From NCBI RefSeq assembly GCF_000004075.3, contig NC_026660.2, forward strand, positions 26,973,498 through 27,037,497: a stretch of DNA of 64,000 bases. Reading direction: 5' to 3'. Position 1 is the stretch's first letter. Every line of letters starts with the position of its first letter. Positions 25,166 through 38,341 of the stretch are shown one piece after another. Both the position numbers and the translations under genes were made by a program. Under the pieces are notes generated by a model, which saw nothing but the letters and a program-made list of their open reading frames with translations, was not told the origin of the DNA and ran no database searches. Source of the stretch: Cucumis sativus (lineage: Eukaryota > Streptophyta > Magnoliopsida > Cucurbitales > Cucurbitaceae).

Positions 25166-25426
25166 TTATCGTGAGATGACAAGAAAAGAAAAGAAAGAAA
25201 AGGGAAAAAACTGATTTGGATAAAAGTGATTATCCGTTGTGATGGAGTACGTTTGTGTGTGTGTGTGAGCTTTAGTTGAAATTGAAATTTGAAGAAGAAT
25301 GAAGTTGAAGAAGAAGCATAATTTGAAGGAGGTGGTTAAGTGATACATAGGTGGGACCTTCCTAGTAATGTCCAGGTCGGTTTCATGGATTTCCAAGTAA
25401 TCAGAATCTTTGTCGGGATTCATCAT
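25166..25426 (-). other. Possible small ORF or transcript start
   Basis: An 86-codon minus-strand frame whose first 35 residues (MMNPDKDSDYLEIHETDLDI and onward) have mixed, protein-like composition, before a T/C-rich low-complexity remainder. A TATA-rich tract at about 25465-25480 lies some 45 bp upstream. I recognise no family, and the second half argues against a real protein. It is more likely a non-coding transcript start or chance. Confidence 0.2.
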
Positions 25427-28400
25427 TCTTTTTTAAAAAAATAACTTCCATATATTATTCCCCTAAATATATTTATATATACAACTCCATAATTTCCCTC
25501 CTCAATCACTTTATTCCTAATTTTAATCACTCCTTTTTCATATTAATTATGACGACCTTAAATACACCAAAACTTTGATACTCTCTTTTAATTTCTTAAT
25601 TAAACACCGAATATTGATATTTCATCTTTCCCCCCCATTCTAGATCAAAACAAGCATTCAATTCTATATCCTATCCCCAACCTTTTTTTTTTCTTTTCTT
25701 TCTTTCTGCATGCACCGAATATAATCTATCCTAATTTAAATTAGTTTCTCTAATCATGTTTAATTTTGTATCAATTACATCGGGCCAATGTTATCGAATT
25801 AAGTACACCATGTTCATAATAATAATAATAATTTTGTAACACTCCCTCACCTTATAGACATGCAACCGAATAAAGATTGAAATCTTTAACATAAAGTAAA
25901 ACAGTTTTTAGTTTATAATATAAAAAAGGTGTCCTTTGCCACGAGGAATATATATATATATATGGTATATATGTTATATAATAATAACCCACCACACCAT
26001 TATCTTGGTCTAAAGATCAAGATTTACTATATATAAAAAGATGTTTTTGAGTATATAAGAACGGCTACTTTATAGTGAAACTCCTCCACATATGCGCATG
26101 CCACAAGATAAAGTTAAAGTAGTTAGGGAAACTAGGGGGCTAAACATTTATTTATTAATTATTTCTCATGCAATAAAACTAAATTCTTGTTCCTTTTTCT
26201 TTTTTGTGTTTGGGGGAAGTGATTGATTTATGTTGGTTTGAAGTGAGACGAATATTGATGACTGAAATGAAAGTTTTGTAATTAAAATGATGGTGGGAGT
26301 CCTCAAGGGCAAGGTACAACATTTCATTTCATTAACCCATTTCAATGGTTGTAATTTATTCATTTGGCATTATTTTTACTTCTGTTAAGAAATAGAATAT
26401 GGAATTTTTGAAAATATGTCTATTTATGATTCACATTGGAACCCAACCCTCACATAAATCTCTCTTTCTTTTGAACAAAAAATGTTCCTTTCTTCCGTTG
26501 ACAATTTTAAAATGGGACTCTTTGCCTAGCTATATATATATATATGTTGAAACCCTAGATTTTCATTATTGCCTTGGTATTTTCTCAGCCATGGATTTTT
26601 GATGCTTTTCATTTCAGCCATTGGAAGAGGTAACTTGTCAATTTTGATTGTGAGAATATAATAACTTTAAAGTCTGAATATCAAATTACTTTTATAAGAT
26701 AATGATTTAATTAGTGGGCTCAAAACAAGTAGTTACCTCACACTTATTTCTATAATGTGTTACATTATTCTCTCAATATACACACGCACACATATATATG
26801 CCTATATATATATATATATATATTTTCCCACAATAATTAAATTAAAATGATCGATGCACATACAAGTGACATATGATAAGATGTATTCGCTTCTCTCATT
26901 TCTTCATAAATGGGAAGAAAAAAACAAAAACATCAATCCTTCATTACTTTATCTTGCACATATTCATAACTTTAAACATAAAGGGTTGCAAACATCCAAA
27001 TTGATTTTAAAAAAATGAATATGACAGAATAAAATAAAATTTGAATGAGATAATATGTGTTAATTTATACCCAATTGGGAAAATTACAAATCTAATTAAT
27101 AGGAAGTATATAACACCAACCAACAATTACAGTCAAAGTCAAAATAATTTGTTCCTTTATTTGCTGCAATATATTCCAGTGGTTGCTTTTATCTAAATTT
27201 GGACTGTTCATGAACGTTCTAAAATTATGGTGTAGAGTTTAGAATAGTAAAAAACTGTGGTCAAATAATGGATGCCATTCCCTTATCCTTTGAAATGAGG
27301 GTATTAAAATATGATATAGTTATTAAGAATGGAAATACTTTTGTAATAGCTAGCCGGTGAAAGAGACACGGTCTAACCAAAAACTAATAGCAGAGTCATG
27401 TTCATGCATCCACACACATTGCTCAAATATGGCAAAAAGAGACCTCTCCAAAACAGACAGCCTTAAATATCCAAATTACATGGAATCTCTTTTCTTTCAA
27501 CTCACTCATCTTTTTAATCCTTTCCTTACCGAAAAAGTCCATTCAAATTGGTTTAATTATTATTGGACCACCTACGCTCCAAACGTATTCTGATTATTTA
27601 TAAATGAAAAAAACGTGTTTATAAATTCTTAGAAACTCAATCCAAACGTATCTTAAATGTAAGGATTACTTTAGCTATCTACTAAAAGTAAAGCCTTCAT
27701 TTTATTGTAAATAATTCTTCTAAGATATTTATGAATTATTGCATTAGTTGATATATATATATTGAATTATGGAAACAGAAGTCCAAATTGTTCACCTTTT
27801 TCAAGAACAATTAACTTAAGTCCAAACTGAAGTCCAAATACATTCTCGAATCAACTACATGAATTGTGGGAATTTATATATATATATATATATAGACCAG
27901 CGCGGTACCATGGGAGTTAATCTTGGTGGAGTCTATTAGAGATGGCTCTACGTTGATGAACAACATAGTTAATCTTGGTGGAGTATTAAAATTCACGAAC
28001 AAGCTTGGATAGTTCGCAGTTGTTGTTACATAATTAGTAGTTATATATCCTATTGGAAGTAAACAATTGTTTTTAATTAGTATTGAGCTAGGAGAATTCA
28101 TACACTTTTTCTTTTTTTTCTTTTTTTTTAAAAAACAATAAATAAAAGTTTAGCATCAATTAAATAAGGAGATGTTCGTGCATTTATAAATGAAGACAGT
28201 CATCTTTAAGGATATGAGAACTTTTGGATGAAACAGAAGCAAAATAACGAAAGACATGTATGCTCAAAGTAGACAATATTATATTATCACGGAGATATAT
28301 GAAGTTCCATCGTGCTATTAACAATTGGTATTTTATTAAAAAGAAAAAATAGTTAAGAAATTTGTTACAAACCATGCTAGTAGCTCTAAAATAATTCTTA

Positions 28401-30628
28401 CCATACCTACATGTACTGTTTAAAAATTAGTTCAGCAACAAAAACCTAATGGTTAAAATTTAGAAATTTAGTTGTTTGTTTAGGCAACATAATGATTATT
28501 ATCTTTCTATTGTAATAATCGTGAATGTTGGTATAATAAAGTCTCTCAATACTCAATCGTCACTATAACGTGTCCAAAATATATTTGAATCATCGTAATA
28601 AGTAGCAATTTTATAAATAATAACTAAGTATTTGGTAAATCTTAGCAAAACTAATAAATCAATATTTGGAATATGCTCGTAAACTTTGATATATTTGTAC
28701 TATATTTATATATAAATATTTTTTATAAAGTTGTTATATAGATAACTATTTTAAATCTAATGGCATTGTTTGCAAGGGTTCCAATATTTTGCTTATTTGA
28801 CGTCTAAATATGTTTTGGGCTCCAGTCTGTTGGACTTGATTGATTTGCTTTTTGTTGGGCCCAAACGATGGCTAAAGTCCACGAGTTTGACATTCCGGGC
28901 CTACGGATCTCCAGCCCCAATTTGATGGATGCACCCAATGGATCAAAATTAGTTATTAAGGTGAATCAATAAATGTTATATATAATACTCATCAACTTCA
29001 GATTGATTTTAAAAGTTTATGGACATAATTGAAATCGGAAGGAGAGGTCAAGTTGTTAGTGGGGGAAGGTAGCAGAAATTAAAACTTCTTTTTTTTTTCA
29101 TGAATGAATATGGACATTAAGATACAAAATTAATTTCAAACAGATGAAATCAGCCTTTCGTCAAGCTACTAACCTCTTTGTTATCTGAAAAGTACACCAT
29201 TATTGAACATGTACAAGCAAATATATATGATTTTCAAACTTGATAAATAAATGAATGAAATCTTCTCATGGATTGAAAATATGTCAGACTATACACTCAT
29301 ACATTTCTATCAATTGGATTATTTATAGATTTATATCAATTACTTTAACACTCTATTAAACTTCTATTAGTTTTAATCACTAGTAGATTTTTTTGGAGTG
29401 TAAAGAAAGTAAAAAAATTGTTATAAGTTATAAAGAGTTCGACTAATTTTTATATTTTTAAAGAATAATTGAAGAAAAAAATATTTGTTTCTCTAACGTA
29501 ACTTTACAAAATACTTGCAAAGTTGAGATATATTTAGAAAAAATTTGAATTGTAAGGATGTTTAGAAAGAGAAGAAATCATAATGAGTGATGAATGGTAA
29601 TTTTGGGTTGGTTTGACCTACCAAGAAGCTTCTTTATAGATTTAGATTAGATGAGAAGGGATTCTTTTCTTCTTTTGAAAAAAGATTAGATGGAAATTAG
29701 ATGCTTAACTTAGTCCTAATTTAGCATTTGAACTAAATAAAGGCAATGAAATCGCAAATGCCACATCACTAGGACCTGTAAAGCAAACTAGGATGCCTCC
29801 AAACCCTTTTTCTACCCTTAAACCCACCATCCATATATGACTTTACTGTCTATGTTTCACATTACTTTTAAAATTCCAAAACCAAGGGGTGACGAAGAAT
29901 ATGATCAAATTTTAAGATATTGTTTTCTTTTCCACACAAATATATATTGATCCGAACAAAAAGAAGAAGAAAAAAAAGTGACAAGGAATGGCCAGGATTC
30001 AGTTTATTGTCAAGTTTCAACCCGGGGATTCTCCAAATATGAAACGGTGACTTGAGAGAGCCCACTCTTTTTTTCTTTTTATTACTAAAACAACAAATGT
30101 ATTGTAAGACTTTTTCCTTTTTGTTTGTGACTCAAAAACTTTGTCTTTGGCGTCACCTAAAGAACGGGAATATGATGCTCCTCTACATCTTCCTTCGCTT
30201 CCCTACTTCATAATTCCTTGGCCTTACCCACCAAATCCAAACGGGATTGGACCCTTAATTTAATTTGAATCCAACTAACACTCTCCAGAACTTTACACAA
30301 CCATGAAACAAGAAGAAGAAGAAGAAGAGACTACAAGAGACCAACATGTGTATATTAAAAACACGAAGTGCACATAATTACATTTTTTTTTGACGTCCAA
30401 AATGGCCATGCAAGAGAAGAAAAAACAACCTGCAGACCAAAATGGAATACAACCCATTAAAGACGAACCACAAATCTCTTTAAAGAGGATTCTTTTTTCA
30501 TGGACCGACTCCTAAACTTTCATTTTAACACAAGAACTCTGCAAATGCCTAAAATTTCACTGCAGAATCTTTGTAACAAAGTTGACAACATTATCAAAAA
30601 GCACAAATTACATTGAAAACATTACTAA

Positions 30629-31669
30629 TTAACACTCTGATTCGGCCAGCTGACTCAGGGCTGCCCAATCAATCTCGATAGAAGGAAACTTTTCCAAACA
30701 GAATGCTTCTACTCCTTCACCCCATTGAGAATCTGAAAAATCCAAGAAACTGATACTTGAATCAGGGGAAGATCCGGTGGAAGTGGAATAATCTTCAGAC
30801 CGTGAAGGAGATGAGGATGAAGATGAAGATGAGGTTTCCACTTCGCTCTTCAATTCTAGCTCGCAGAAATTGTTAACTGCTGAGTTTGATTCGGATGGAA
30901 GTGGAATGGTCGTTGGTTTTTCATCCTCAACAGAACAGACCTCTGTTTTCCCCTGTTTCAAGCTCTGACAAATCGATTGAAGTTTCGCGTCCACAGAAGG
31001 ATGAAGAGGTTTGAAGTCTCCGAATTGGTGTTTGAGATGTGGAAAATTGAGCCTAGCAAAGTCCCCACGGAGCTTATAAGCAGCTTGATCATAGGCCAAA
31101 GCAGCCTCCTCGGCCGTATCGAAGGTCCCAAGCCAGAGTCTAGTTCGGTTCTTGGGGAGTCTAATTTCAGCCACCCATTTCCCCCAGTGCCGCTGCCGGA
31201 CTCCCCTGTAGAGTTTATTAGGTTTAGGTGGAGAGCCCATGTGCTTCATGGGAAAGGATTTGGGGGTAAGGAAGTTATGGTATTGGGATTGGAATGAAGA
31301 AGAAGAAGAGAAAGAAGACATAGTTGGTGAGGGCAGTTGAATTTGGGCTTGAATTTGGAGAATTTGAGAAGGGGTGGGATTGTTTAGCCCGATTGGACCT
31401 GATTGCTCAAAACCCATTTGTTCAATTCCCGAGAACCCTTGAGAAAACAAGCGGGTACTCGACGGGGAGCAAAAATCAGGGATTAATCTAGGCTGAGAAG
31501 AAACAGAAGGATGAGGAGGAGAAGGAGAAGAAGAAGGAGAAAAGGAGGAGGAGGTTGAAATAGCACTTTTCATAAAAGGTTGAAGTGCTTTCATTAATTC
31601 TTCGCTAAAAGGATCCGAATAGTAAACCGGCGTTGAGGTTCCACCGTAAACATCTATAACTGCTGCCAT
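30629..31669 (-). CDS. AP2/ERF transcription factor, RAP2.4-like (ERF group I)
   Basis: A single-exon 346-aa protein. The AP2/ERF DNA-binding domain is at about 153-210: [40 protein letters not shown] and [11 protein letters not shown]. Upstream, the group I signature [18 protein letters not shown] (about 93-110) identifies the RAP2.4/WIND subfamily, which binds GCC-box and DRE elements in light, drought and wound responses. The C-terminus is Ser-rich and acidic, with [12 protein letters not shown] and an aromatic/acidic end ([12 protein letters not shown]), likely an activation region. The lack of introns is usual for the family. The start is the only ATG preceding the conserved N-terminal [14 protein letters not shown] block. 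Its position after the TPP matches Arabidopsis At4g39780 (ERF060) as I remember it. Confidence 0.95.
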   Translation of the reverse strand: MAAVIDVYGGTSTPVYYSDPFSEELMKALQPFMKSAISTSSSFSPSSSPSPPHPSVSSQPRLIPDFCSPSSTRLFSQGFSGIEQMGFEQSGPIGLNNPTPSQILQIQAQIQLPSPTMSSFSSSSSFQSQYHNFLTPKSFPMKHMGSPPKPNKLYRGVRQRHWGKWVAEIRLPKNRTRLWLGTFDTAEEAALAYDQAAYKLRGDFARLNFPHLKHQFGDFKPLHPSVDAKLQSICQSLKQGKTEVCSVEDEKPTTIPLPSESNSAVNNFCELELKSEVETSSSSSSSSPSRSEDYSTSTGSSPDSSISFLDFSDSQWGEGVEAFCLEKFPSIEIDWAALSQLAESEC

Positions 31670-32144
31670 GTGAATTGTGAAAAGAAACTTACAAAACTAG
31701 CAAAACAAAGTGTTAAAAGATCCCAAGAAAACAAAATTATAGTTCAAGAGAAGGAGAAGAAAAACAAGTTTGTTTCTACAATCAACTTGAGGGACTTAAA
31801 AAAAAACACCCTCAAAGCCGATAAAAACAGAAAATATTCACCAAAGAAACAGAGAAATCTGGATCTCTATTCAGAATCACCTGAGTTCAAAGAAGCAGCC
31901 TTCTGGGTGTAGAACAACAGAAAATGCAAAATTGAAAAATTACAAAGACAGAGGATGATGACAGAAAGGGAACTCAAAGAAACGGGGAAATCAGAGAAGG
32001 GGGGGAAATGGAAGAAGTTGAAAAGAAGAGAATAATTGCAGAGTAAAAAGAAAGAAAAAGAGGAGAGAAAATAGTAATCCCTGTTTTGGGTGTATGAGCG
32101 TAGAATGAAATCTGGGCTTGAAAAGAGAGGTAGGTTTGAGAGTG

Positions 32145-32152
32145 TATATATA
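32145..32152 (-). promoter_or_regulatory. TATA box of the ERF gene
   Basis: TATATATA on the minus strand about 475 bp upstream of the start codon, implying a purine/pyrimidine-biased leader of about 450 nt. The open frames in this leader on either strand look spurious. Confidence 0.5.
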
Positions 32153-32378
32153 AGACCAAAAATGGCCGTCTCTCTCACAAAAGAGCCACCAGTTTTGTGA
32201 CTCAAAGACCGCATTTTGCTCCGGGAAGTTATCTCGTCAACTTCAAGATAACATAATTCGAGGTGGGATTCCCAATGAAGTGATGCCACGTAAGCAACTT
32301 AACACGTGGAGGTGGGGGAATAGCATTGGCCCACTTCGTGAAATATTCAGTTTAATTGCATTTTGTACAGACCATAGT

Positions 32379-32405
32379 GGTTTGGTTTGGTTTGGTTTGG
32401 TTTGG
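32379..32405. repeat. (GGTTT)n microsatellite
   Basis: Five tandem units of period 5 in the distal ERF promoter. Confidence 0.9.
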
Positions 32406-33299
32406 CACGCGCAGCCATGTCTTTTTCTTTATTCCTTATCCTTTCGAATCAATTTTGATCATCCCACCATACATCGCCCCTCCTCTCCTTCCAATTTCTA
32501 TTTTATAATCATAATATATATCCCAATTTCTCTACTACACCTATAACATTTTTACAATTTTGATATTTATTGATTGAAGACAAACTACAGGTGTTGACCT
32601 AAAATCAAGTGACCAAAGGCTTGGTTTTCCAGAATAAATAATGAAGTTTTCAGATATAAAACTAATAAATCCAAAATGATGTTCCACTCTAATATATTTA
32701 ATTAAGGAGCAGATGTGTTTAAAATAGAATATATTGTATACGCGTGTGATTATTCACTCTGATTAAAATAATATTCACTTACAAGTTAAACGATGAATTC
32801 AGAATCCAAAGCTATAAAGTAAACACAAATGGGTCACTAATAAATAAATAGGACCATTTTACTGCATTCTTAGCATGATCATATATGTCTGTATATATAT
32901 ATATATATATTTGGTATTTGATTCTATATTATATTCCACAAACTATTCTTGTAAAATATCACATATAACTAATCCTTCCATTTCAATTTAATTATAAAAA
33001 GGTTAAATATTTTATTTATTTTAGGAATATCACTTTAGAATTATGTCGTATAAAAGATTCAAACATTCAATAGGAATACATTCACTAAACTCTATTTTTT
33101 AAGTCCACTCTTATAAAAGCAATATATTAAACCATTAATATCTGAGATGGAAAATATTTTCCCCAAAAGTTCATTTCCTTTTAATTTTCTTGGAAGAAAC
33201 TGACGATATTACTCACCCTAAACCTAATATTGAAATATAATTTAATTGAGGAATTGAATTTGAAATCTTTGTTATCGGTATTAGCATGTTAGAATTATG

Positions 33300-33445
33300 A
33301 ATCAATCTTATTTATTGTTATTGTCATTGTTACCATTATCCTACATTATCGATAACAATAACAATGGATAAATATGATAGATTATAATTAACAACAATAA
33401 CAATGATAATGATAACAATAAATGTGATAAATTTACGATTGATTT
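33300..33445. repeat. Imperfect inverted repeat (hairpin)
   Basis: The left arm (ATCAATCTTATTTATTGTTA... at about 33300-33340) is the approximate reverse complement of the right arm (...GATAACAATAAAT and GATTGATT at about 33410-33445). It could be a small MITE-like element or a foldback. The simple-sequence character of the arms lowers confidence. Confidence 0.45.
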
Positions 33446-33839
33446 TTCAAAAAAAATTATTAGGATTATACTACTTTTTCATTACATTTTGGTAACACTA
33501 TCACGTTACATACATAAATGAAAATGAGAGATTCATATAAACATAAGTAACAAATAGCATTGGTGGAATGGTGGGGATGTGAATAAAAACAAAGGAGAAA
33601 GTGACAGAATGGTCAATTGCGGCGCCATACATTTCAAAGTAAGAGTTGGGGGATGAATGCTTTTTTCTTTTTTCTTCTTTTATCATTTTTTTTATATTTA
33701 TTTTAAAAGAAAGTAAAGCTTCAAAAAAAATAAAAGAAAAAGAAAATAGAATAATAGAATAATAAAAAAATAAAAAGGGAGGAATTATGATAGTTGAATG
33801 CAATTAAGAATTAGTAAATTGGTGAATGAAAGAGTGAAT

Positions 33840-34170
33840 ATTGAAGGGGAAAGGGGTGGGGGGCTCCTACGCATTCACCAAGAGCCAAGTTGGGATGTTC
33901 ACGCAAACCAATGACCTTTCCCACTTCTTAACCATGGTTAAATATCGTGGGTTTAGAGAGAGAGAGAGAGGAATCGGAATCCAAACGCGTGGAGAGCATG
34001 CAGTTACCACGGAGCGTTGCCTTTTGTCTCAACTGTTGGCGTAAAGACGAAGCGAATGCCAAAACACAAAAACACACATCACCATATGCCAAATGGCAAG
34101 TGGGGCCTCCCATTCCTACGTGGGATTTGCCAACTCAAACGCGCTTTCCTTCCCTTCCCTTCCCTTTCCA
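33840..34170 (+). other. GC-richer promoter-like island, no gene
   Basis: Contains a (GA)n run (33955-33970), AACGCGTGG, TACGTGGGA, and then a C/T-rich leader-like run of CCCTT units. Overlapping plus-strand frames of 67-106 codons exist but are low-complexity at their ends and differ from any family I know. It is possibly a promoter for a non-coding transcript. Confidence 0.3.
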
Positions 34171-37100
34171 TTCTCCGATTCTTTCCTTTTTCTTTTCATT
34201 TTTACAAATCTATATTAACTTAAGCTTCTCATTATATTTGATTTCATTTTCACCCATCAATTCTTAACTCTAAATAATTCCAATTTGCTTTACATATTTT
34301 CTTTCCAACATATGATTCCATTCCATCTATACCATTATACTCCTACTTCCTATATATATATATATATATATATAAATCTCTCCATGTTTATAACTATTAA
34401 ATTCATAAAACCAAAATATAAATATGTGAATATACACAGTACATAAGTATAGGAATTAAAATATCACTCTATTTTAAGATTCTTTCTTTTAGTATTTTAA
34501 CATTCAATTTGTTTTACTTACAAATTACCTTTTTTTTCTCTCGCTCCTTCTGTTCTAAATCTCTTTAGGCATGATGCATGCCATATAAGATTATCATCCA
34601 TCTATTTTAGCATTCATGAGAAAAAAAGGAATTACAAAGTTTACATTGTAAAATTTTGAAGAAAAAAAAAATACAAAGTAAACTGAAAAATAACTAACTA
34701 TTAAATCATAGAACATATATTTAGTGGAGCTCATTATGAAAATAGAGTATAGTGTTTGAAAATAGACATTTATAGACTAACTAAGATCCAATGCTTAGAT
34801 TATAAGTAACAAGTGTTTGAAAATACAAATTTAATAGTTTTTCTTGTCTTTAAAGTTTAAATTAAACCCTAAACCAAGCATTATTGGTAATATTTAATAA
34901 TTGGTATTTGGTATGCCACAAGAAGAGAGATGGTTTGACCTTTATCTCAAAAAAGGAATACACACATTGTCAACCTAAAAGAGGGGTCCAACCATTATAA
35001 ACCCACTACCAATGCCTCTTTTTGCATGCAACGACTATCAGCATTACAATATCTATTTTTATTGGAAAACATTAAACAAAAATTAACTTTTCAATATTTT
35101 TTTTTTCTTAATGGAAAATGGAAAAGGGAAAAAATGTCCTTGATGTCTAAGTTCACTAATATTAACTTACATGCATCAAAACTCCCCCTATTTTCGTACT
35201 TTCTTATTGTCACAATGCAATCCGTGAAAAAGAAAAGAAAAATATGATTATTGAGTTAACACGAAATTGAAATCAAAATTAAGAAAATTTAACTGACATA
35301 AAACTTAAATTAGATCGTATTATATATTTTACATGAGTTGGAGGGTGAAAGGAAACTTCCTCCTCTTTGACATTAGGACTTTTATAATCAAAATGTACAC
35401 AACTCATTCATATTGACTTTCTTTATTATATTATGCACAAATTTCTTCTCTTCTTTTATAAATTTTCCACCAAAACAGTGGGAAACTGGTGAACTAAGTA
35501 ATTAATGGAATGCACTAATTAATTGGATTTCCCATATACAATAAACAATAAATTATTCCCAACTTTCTTTTCATTGTGTTAGTAACAACTACAAAGAGGT
35601 TATTAAAATAATCAAACTTAAATCTGTTAAAGAAGCAACATTATCGTTAGAAAAACACAAAATATAAATAAACATTCATTGCCAAATTTAAATATAAAGA
35701 GAGGAGGGTTCATTACTCCCTCTTTTGTGTTTGTATCTATTTAATTTTTTAAAAGTTTTTATTTTGTGGTTTTACAATTTAAGAAGTGTCCAATATATTC
35801 ATGAACTTTTAATTGTGTGTCAAGTAGGTTCTTTAACTTTAAATACTAACAAATTATTGAACAACTTGATGTTTTGAACATTCACAAACCCTATGAAACA
35901 CAATTTAAAGTTCAACAAGACAAATTTCAATTTCATAACTAATAAATCAAATTTTAACTTTTATTAAATACAAAATTGAAAGCTCTAACTACTTCAAACA
36001 TTTTTAGAGATTAAGGATACAAATCTAAAAGTTGAGGCTAAACTTCTAATTTAACCTACTACTACTCAAAATAATGACACCCACCAAACACATTAAATAA
36101 CTTTAGACTTACTCTAAAAGATCAAGTAGTGGTTGAAAATGGTGCACACAATATATTTTATTTTTTTAAAAAAAATCAAAACTAATGACCAAAATAACTA
36201 AAGGATTTTTTTAGAACTTAGATGAATATAAGAAAAAAGATTCAAAAGATTCCAACTGATTGATAATACATAAATTGAGGAAAGAAATTGCTCAATTTCA
36301 AACTTCAAACTAGAAAATGCAAAAAAGTTTCAAAAGGTCTTGTTAATATACAAAATAGCTGGATTAATTGAATAGAAAAAGGGATTAGAGAGTACAGGAC
36401 AAAAAATGAAGCTAATAAAATTGGTGGATATTAGGATTCAGTCAAATTAAAGATATTAAACAAAAGGGAATGAACAAAACCAAAAGGCAATTAAAAATAG
36501 AGGTGCACCTGAACATATGAAGCACCAACGAAGCACTCGCAATGAGCGTTAAGGGTAATTAAAGTATTAAACATGATGAAGGTTTTTGTGCTAAAGAAGT
36601 CATGGAATTGGAGAAGAGAATGGAAGAGGATAACATAAAGAATTCCTAAGTTGACATTGATTAAAAAAAAGGTCAACCTGATGTATTGCAATAATAACGA
36701 GGCATCAACCAACCACTATGTGGTTGATAAAAAAAAAAAGAATGTGGATTGTGGAGCACATATAATTAAGAAGATGCAAATGCCGGCTTACTCTGCTTCG
36801 CATCTCTTTCTCAAGGCTTCCACAACCACAACCACAGCCACAACATTTCATTATTTATTTGATAATGTAAAATATTTACATATAACTTATATATATAGTT
36901 CAAGCATGGATTGAAACGATAAGTTCTTTTTATGTTTTGAAACGCTTGCAAAAACTACTGTGAAAAAGTTTAATAAAAAAGAGTTCGAAAGAAATAACTT
37001 TTTTGAACAGACAATTCATTTCAGTCAGCCATGTAACTGTATTTGACCATATAACTTATCATGAGATAAAATGAAATAAAAATAATTATATATGTCCCTT

Positions 37101-38263
37101 TTGAACTACATTCCTTCCAGCAAGTCTTTCTTTCTTTTCTTTTCTTTTTTTTTTTTGTAGAAGATTTGAATTTTAGCCATTAGTATCCAAAACAGTTGGG
37201 AGATGATCTTGAATTTCTTAATTCTCAATAAAAATAAAAAAAAAAGAAAAACAGGAGTGATTTTACGGATAATGTCTATAGCAAAAATGATTTGCTCAAT
37301 GTTTGGGTTATACATTTTTTATTTTTAGACAATCATAAATGAATTAAATGATTGAGAGCATGTTTGTAAATGGATTTAGAATGAGTGTTTTAGGCATAAA
37401 TGATTTGTTGATTCTTTTACTAAGAAGTGTACAATTAAAAATCCTTTGTCACGATTAATGCTTGTTTACAAAAGTGGTTTTGGAATCATGAAATTACAAA
37501 CAAAAACTATTGACAGGAAAAGAAATTAAAAATAAAAAAGGCAAAAAAAAAAAAGGAAGAAGAAGAAGAAAAAGAAGAAGAAGAGAGAGAGAGGGCAGTT
37601 AGGTAAGAAATTTAAAAGGGAGGGGCAAAGACTTAGAGGGAGACGATAAATTTGTAGCACTTGAAAAAATGAGATAAGATTAGAGAGGAACCAAAAAGTT
37701 ATTCTAGAGATAATGTTAAGTGAGATTTATAAAATATTTAGACAAAACGTGTGAAAAGGGAATATATGCGAGACTAAAGTTAGAAGTAGAAATATAAAAG
37801 TTCAAAAAAAAAAAAAACATTAGTAAAAAAATGGAATGAAAAAAAAAAAAGTTTTTCACATAATTTAAGAATAAATAAAGAGAGGAATTTTCTTTATTTA
37901 AAGATTAGTCATTTTGAAAAGAAAAAAAAAATTACAACTCTAAACTTTTAAAGTTTTTAAAGTTTATATCAATTTTGAAGATTAAACTTTTAAACTCTAT
38001 AATAAAACCTCAAAATAGTTGAAACTGATATTTGCCTTTCCAAATAAAAAAAAAACAAAATCTCAACCAATTCATTGAGAATCACCTGAGTAATGACCAA
38101 CAGCAGTTTAAAATAATCCTGTACCCTCTCAAAATGATAACTGTAAACAAACATTACCATCTAAAAGAAACTAATTTTGAACCTTACAAATAAGTTCAAC
38201 CATTCTAAAATAACTCCAAACATGCTCGTTGTGTATTAAATTGAATTAGGTCAAATGATCCTT

Positions 38264-38341
38264 TTAACCTATGCCAATTACACAAACGGCAAGTACGAAC
38301 AATCACGATTAGACCATGAACAAACATTAGGCATAGGTTAA
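38264..38341. repeat. 12-bp perfect inverted repeat
   Basis: TTAACCTATGCC at 38264-38275 pairs exactly with GGCATAGGTTAA at 38330-38341 across a 54-base spacer. Confidence 0.6.

Larger units (their letters stand above)
17890..30628. other. Gene-poor interval between TPP and ERF genes
   Basis: About 12.7 kb with no ORF above about 90 codons that looks real. It is AT-rich and carries microsatellites such as (TA)n at 23714-23739. There is a promoter-like island at 21780-22260, a possible small ORF at 25166-25426, and an 18-bp direct repeat (AGTTAATCTTGGTGGAGT) near 27914 and 27968. I recognise no transposon ends or domains, which may simply reflect how decayed they are. Confidence 0.6.

Noticed and set aside
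30977-31297. 106-codon plus-strand ORF
   Set aside because: Antisense to the AP2 domain of the ERF gene; no independent support.
31867-32289. 140-codon minus-strand ORF upstream of the ERF gene
   Set aside because: It spans the probable TATA box and leader and is rich in Phe/Leu/Ser from C/T-rich DNA, so it is not a plausible protein.
33947-34267. 106-codon plus-strand ORF
   Set aside because: Starts in a GA microsatellite and ends in C/T-rich sequence; overlapping alternative frames are equally open.
35750-36070. Possible dispersed-repeat fragment
   Set aside because: The wording resembles common plant repeats, but no ends, duplicated flanks or coding remnants are visible, so no family is claimed.
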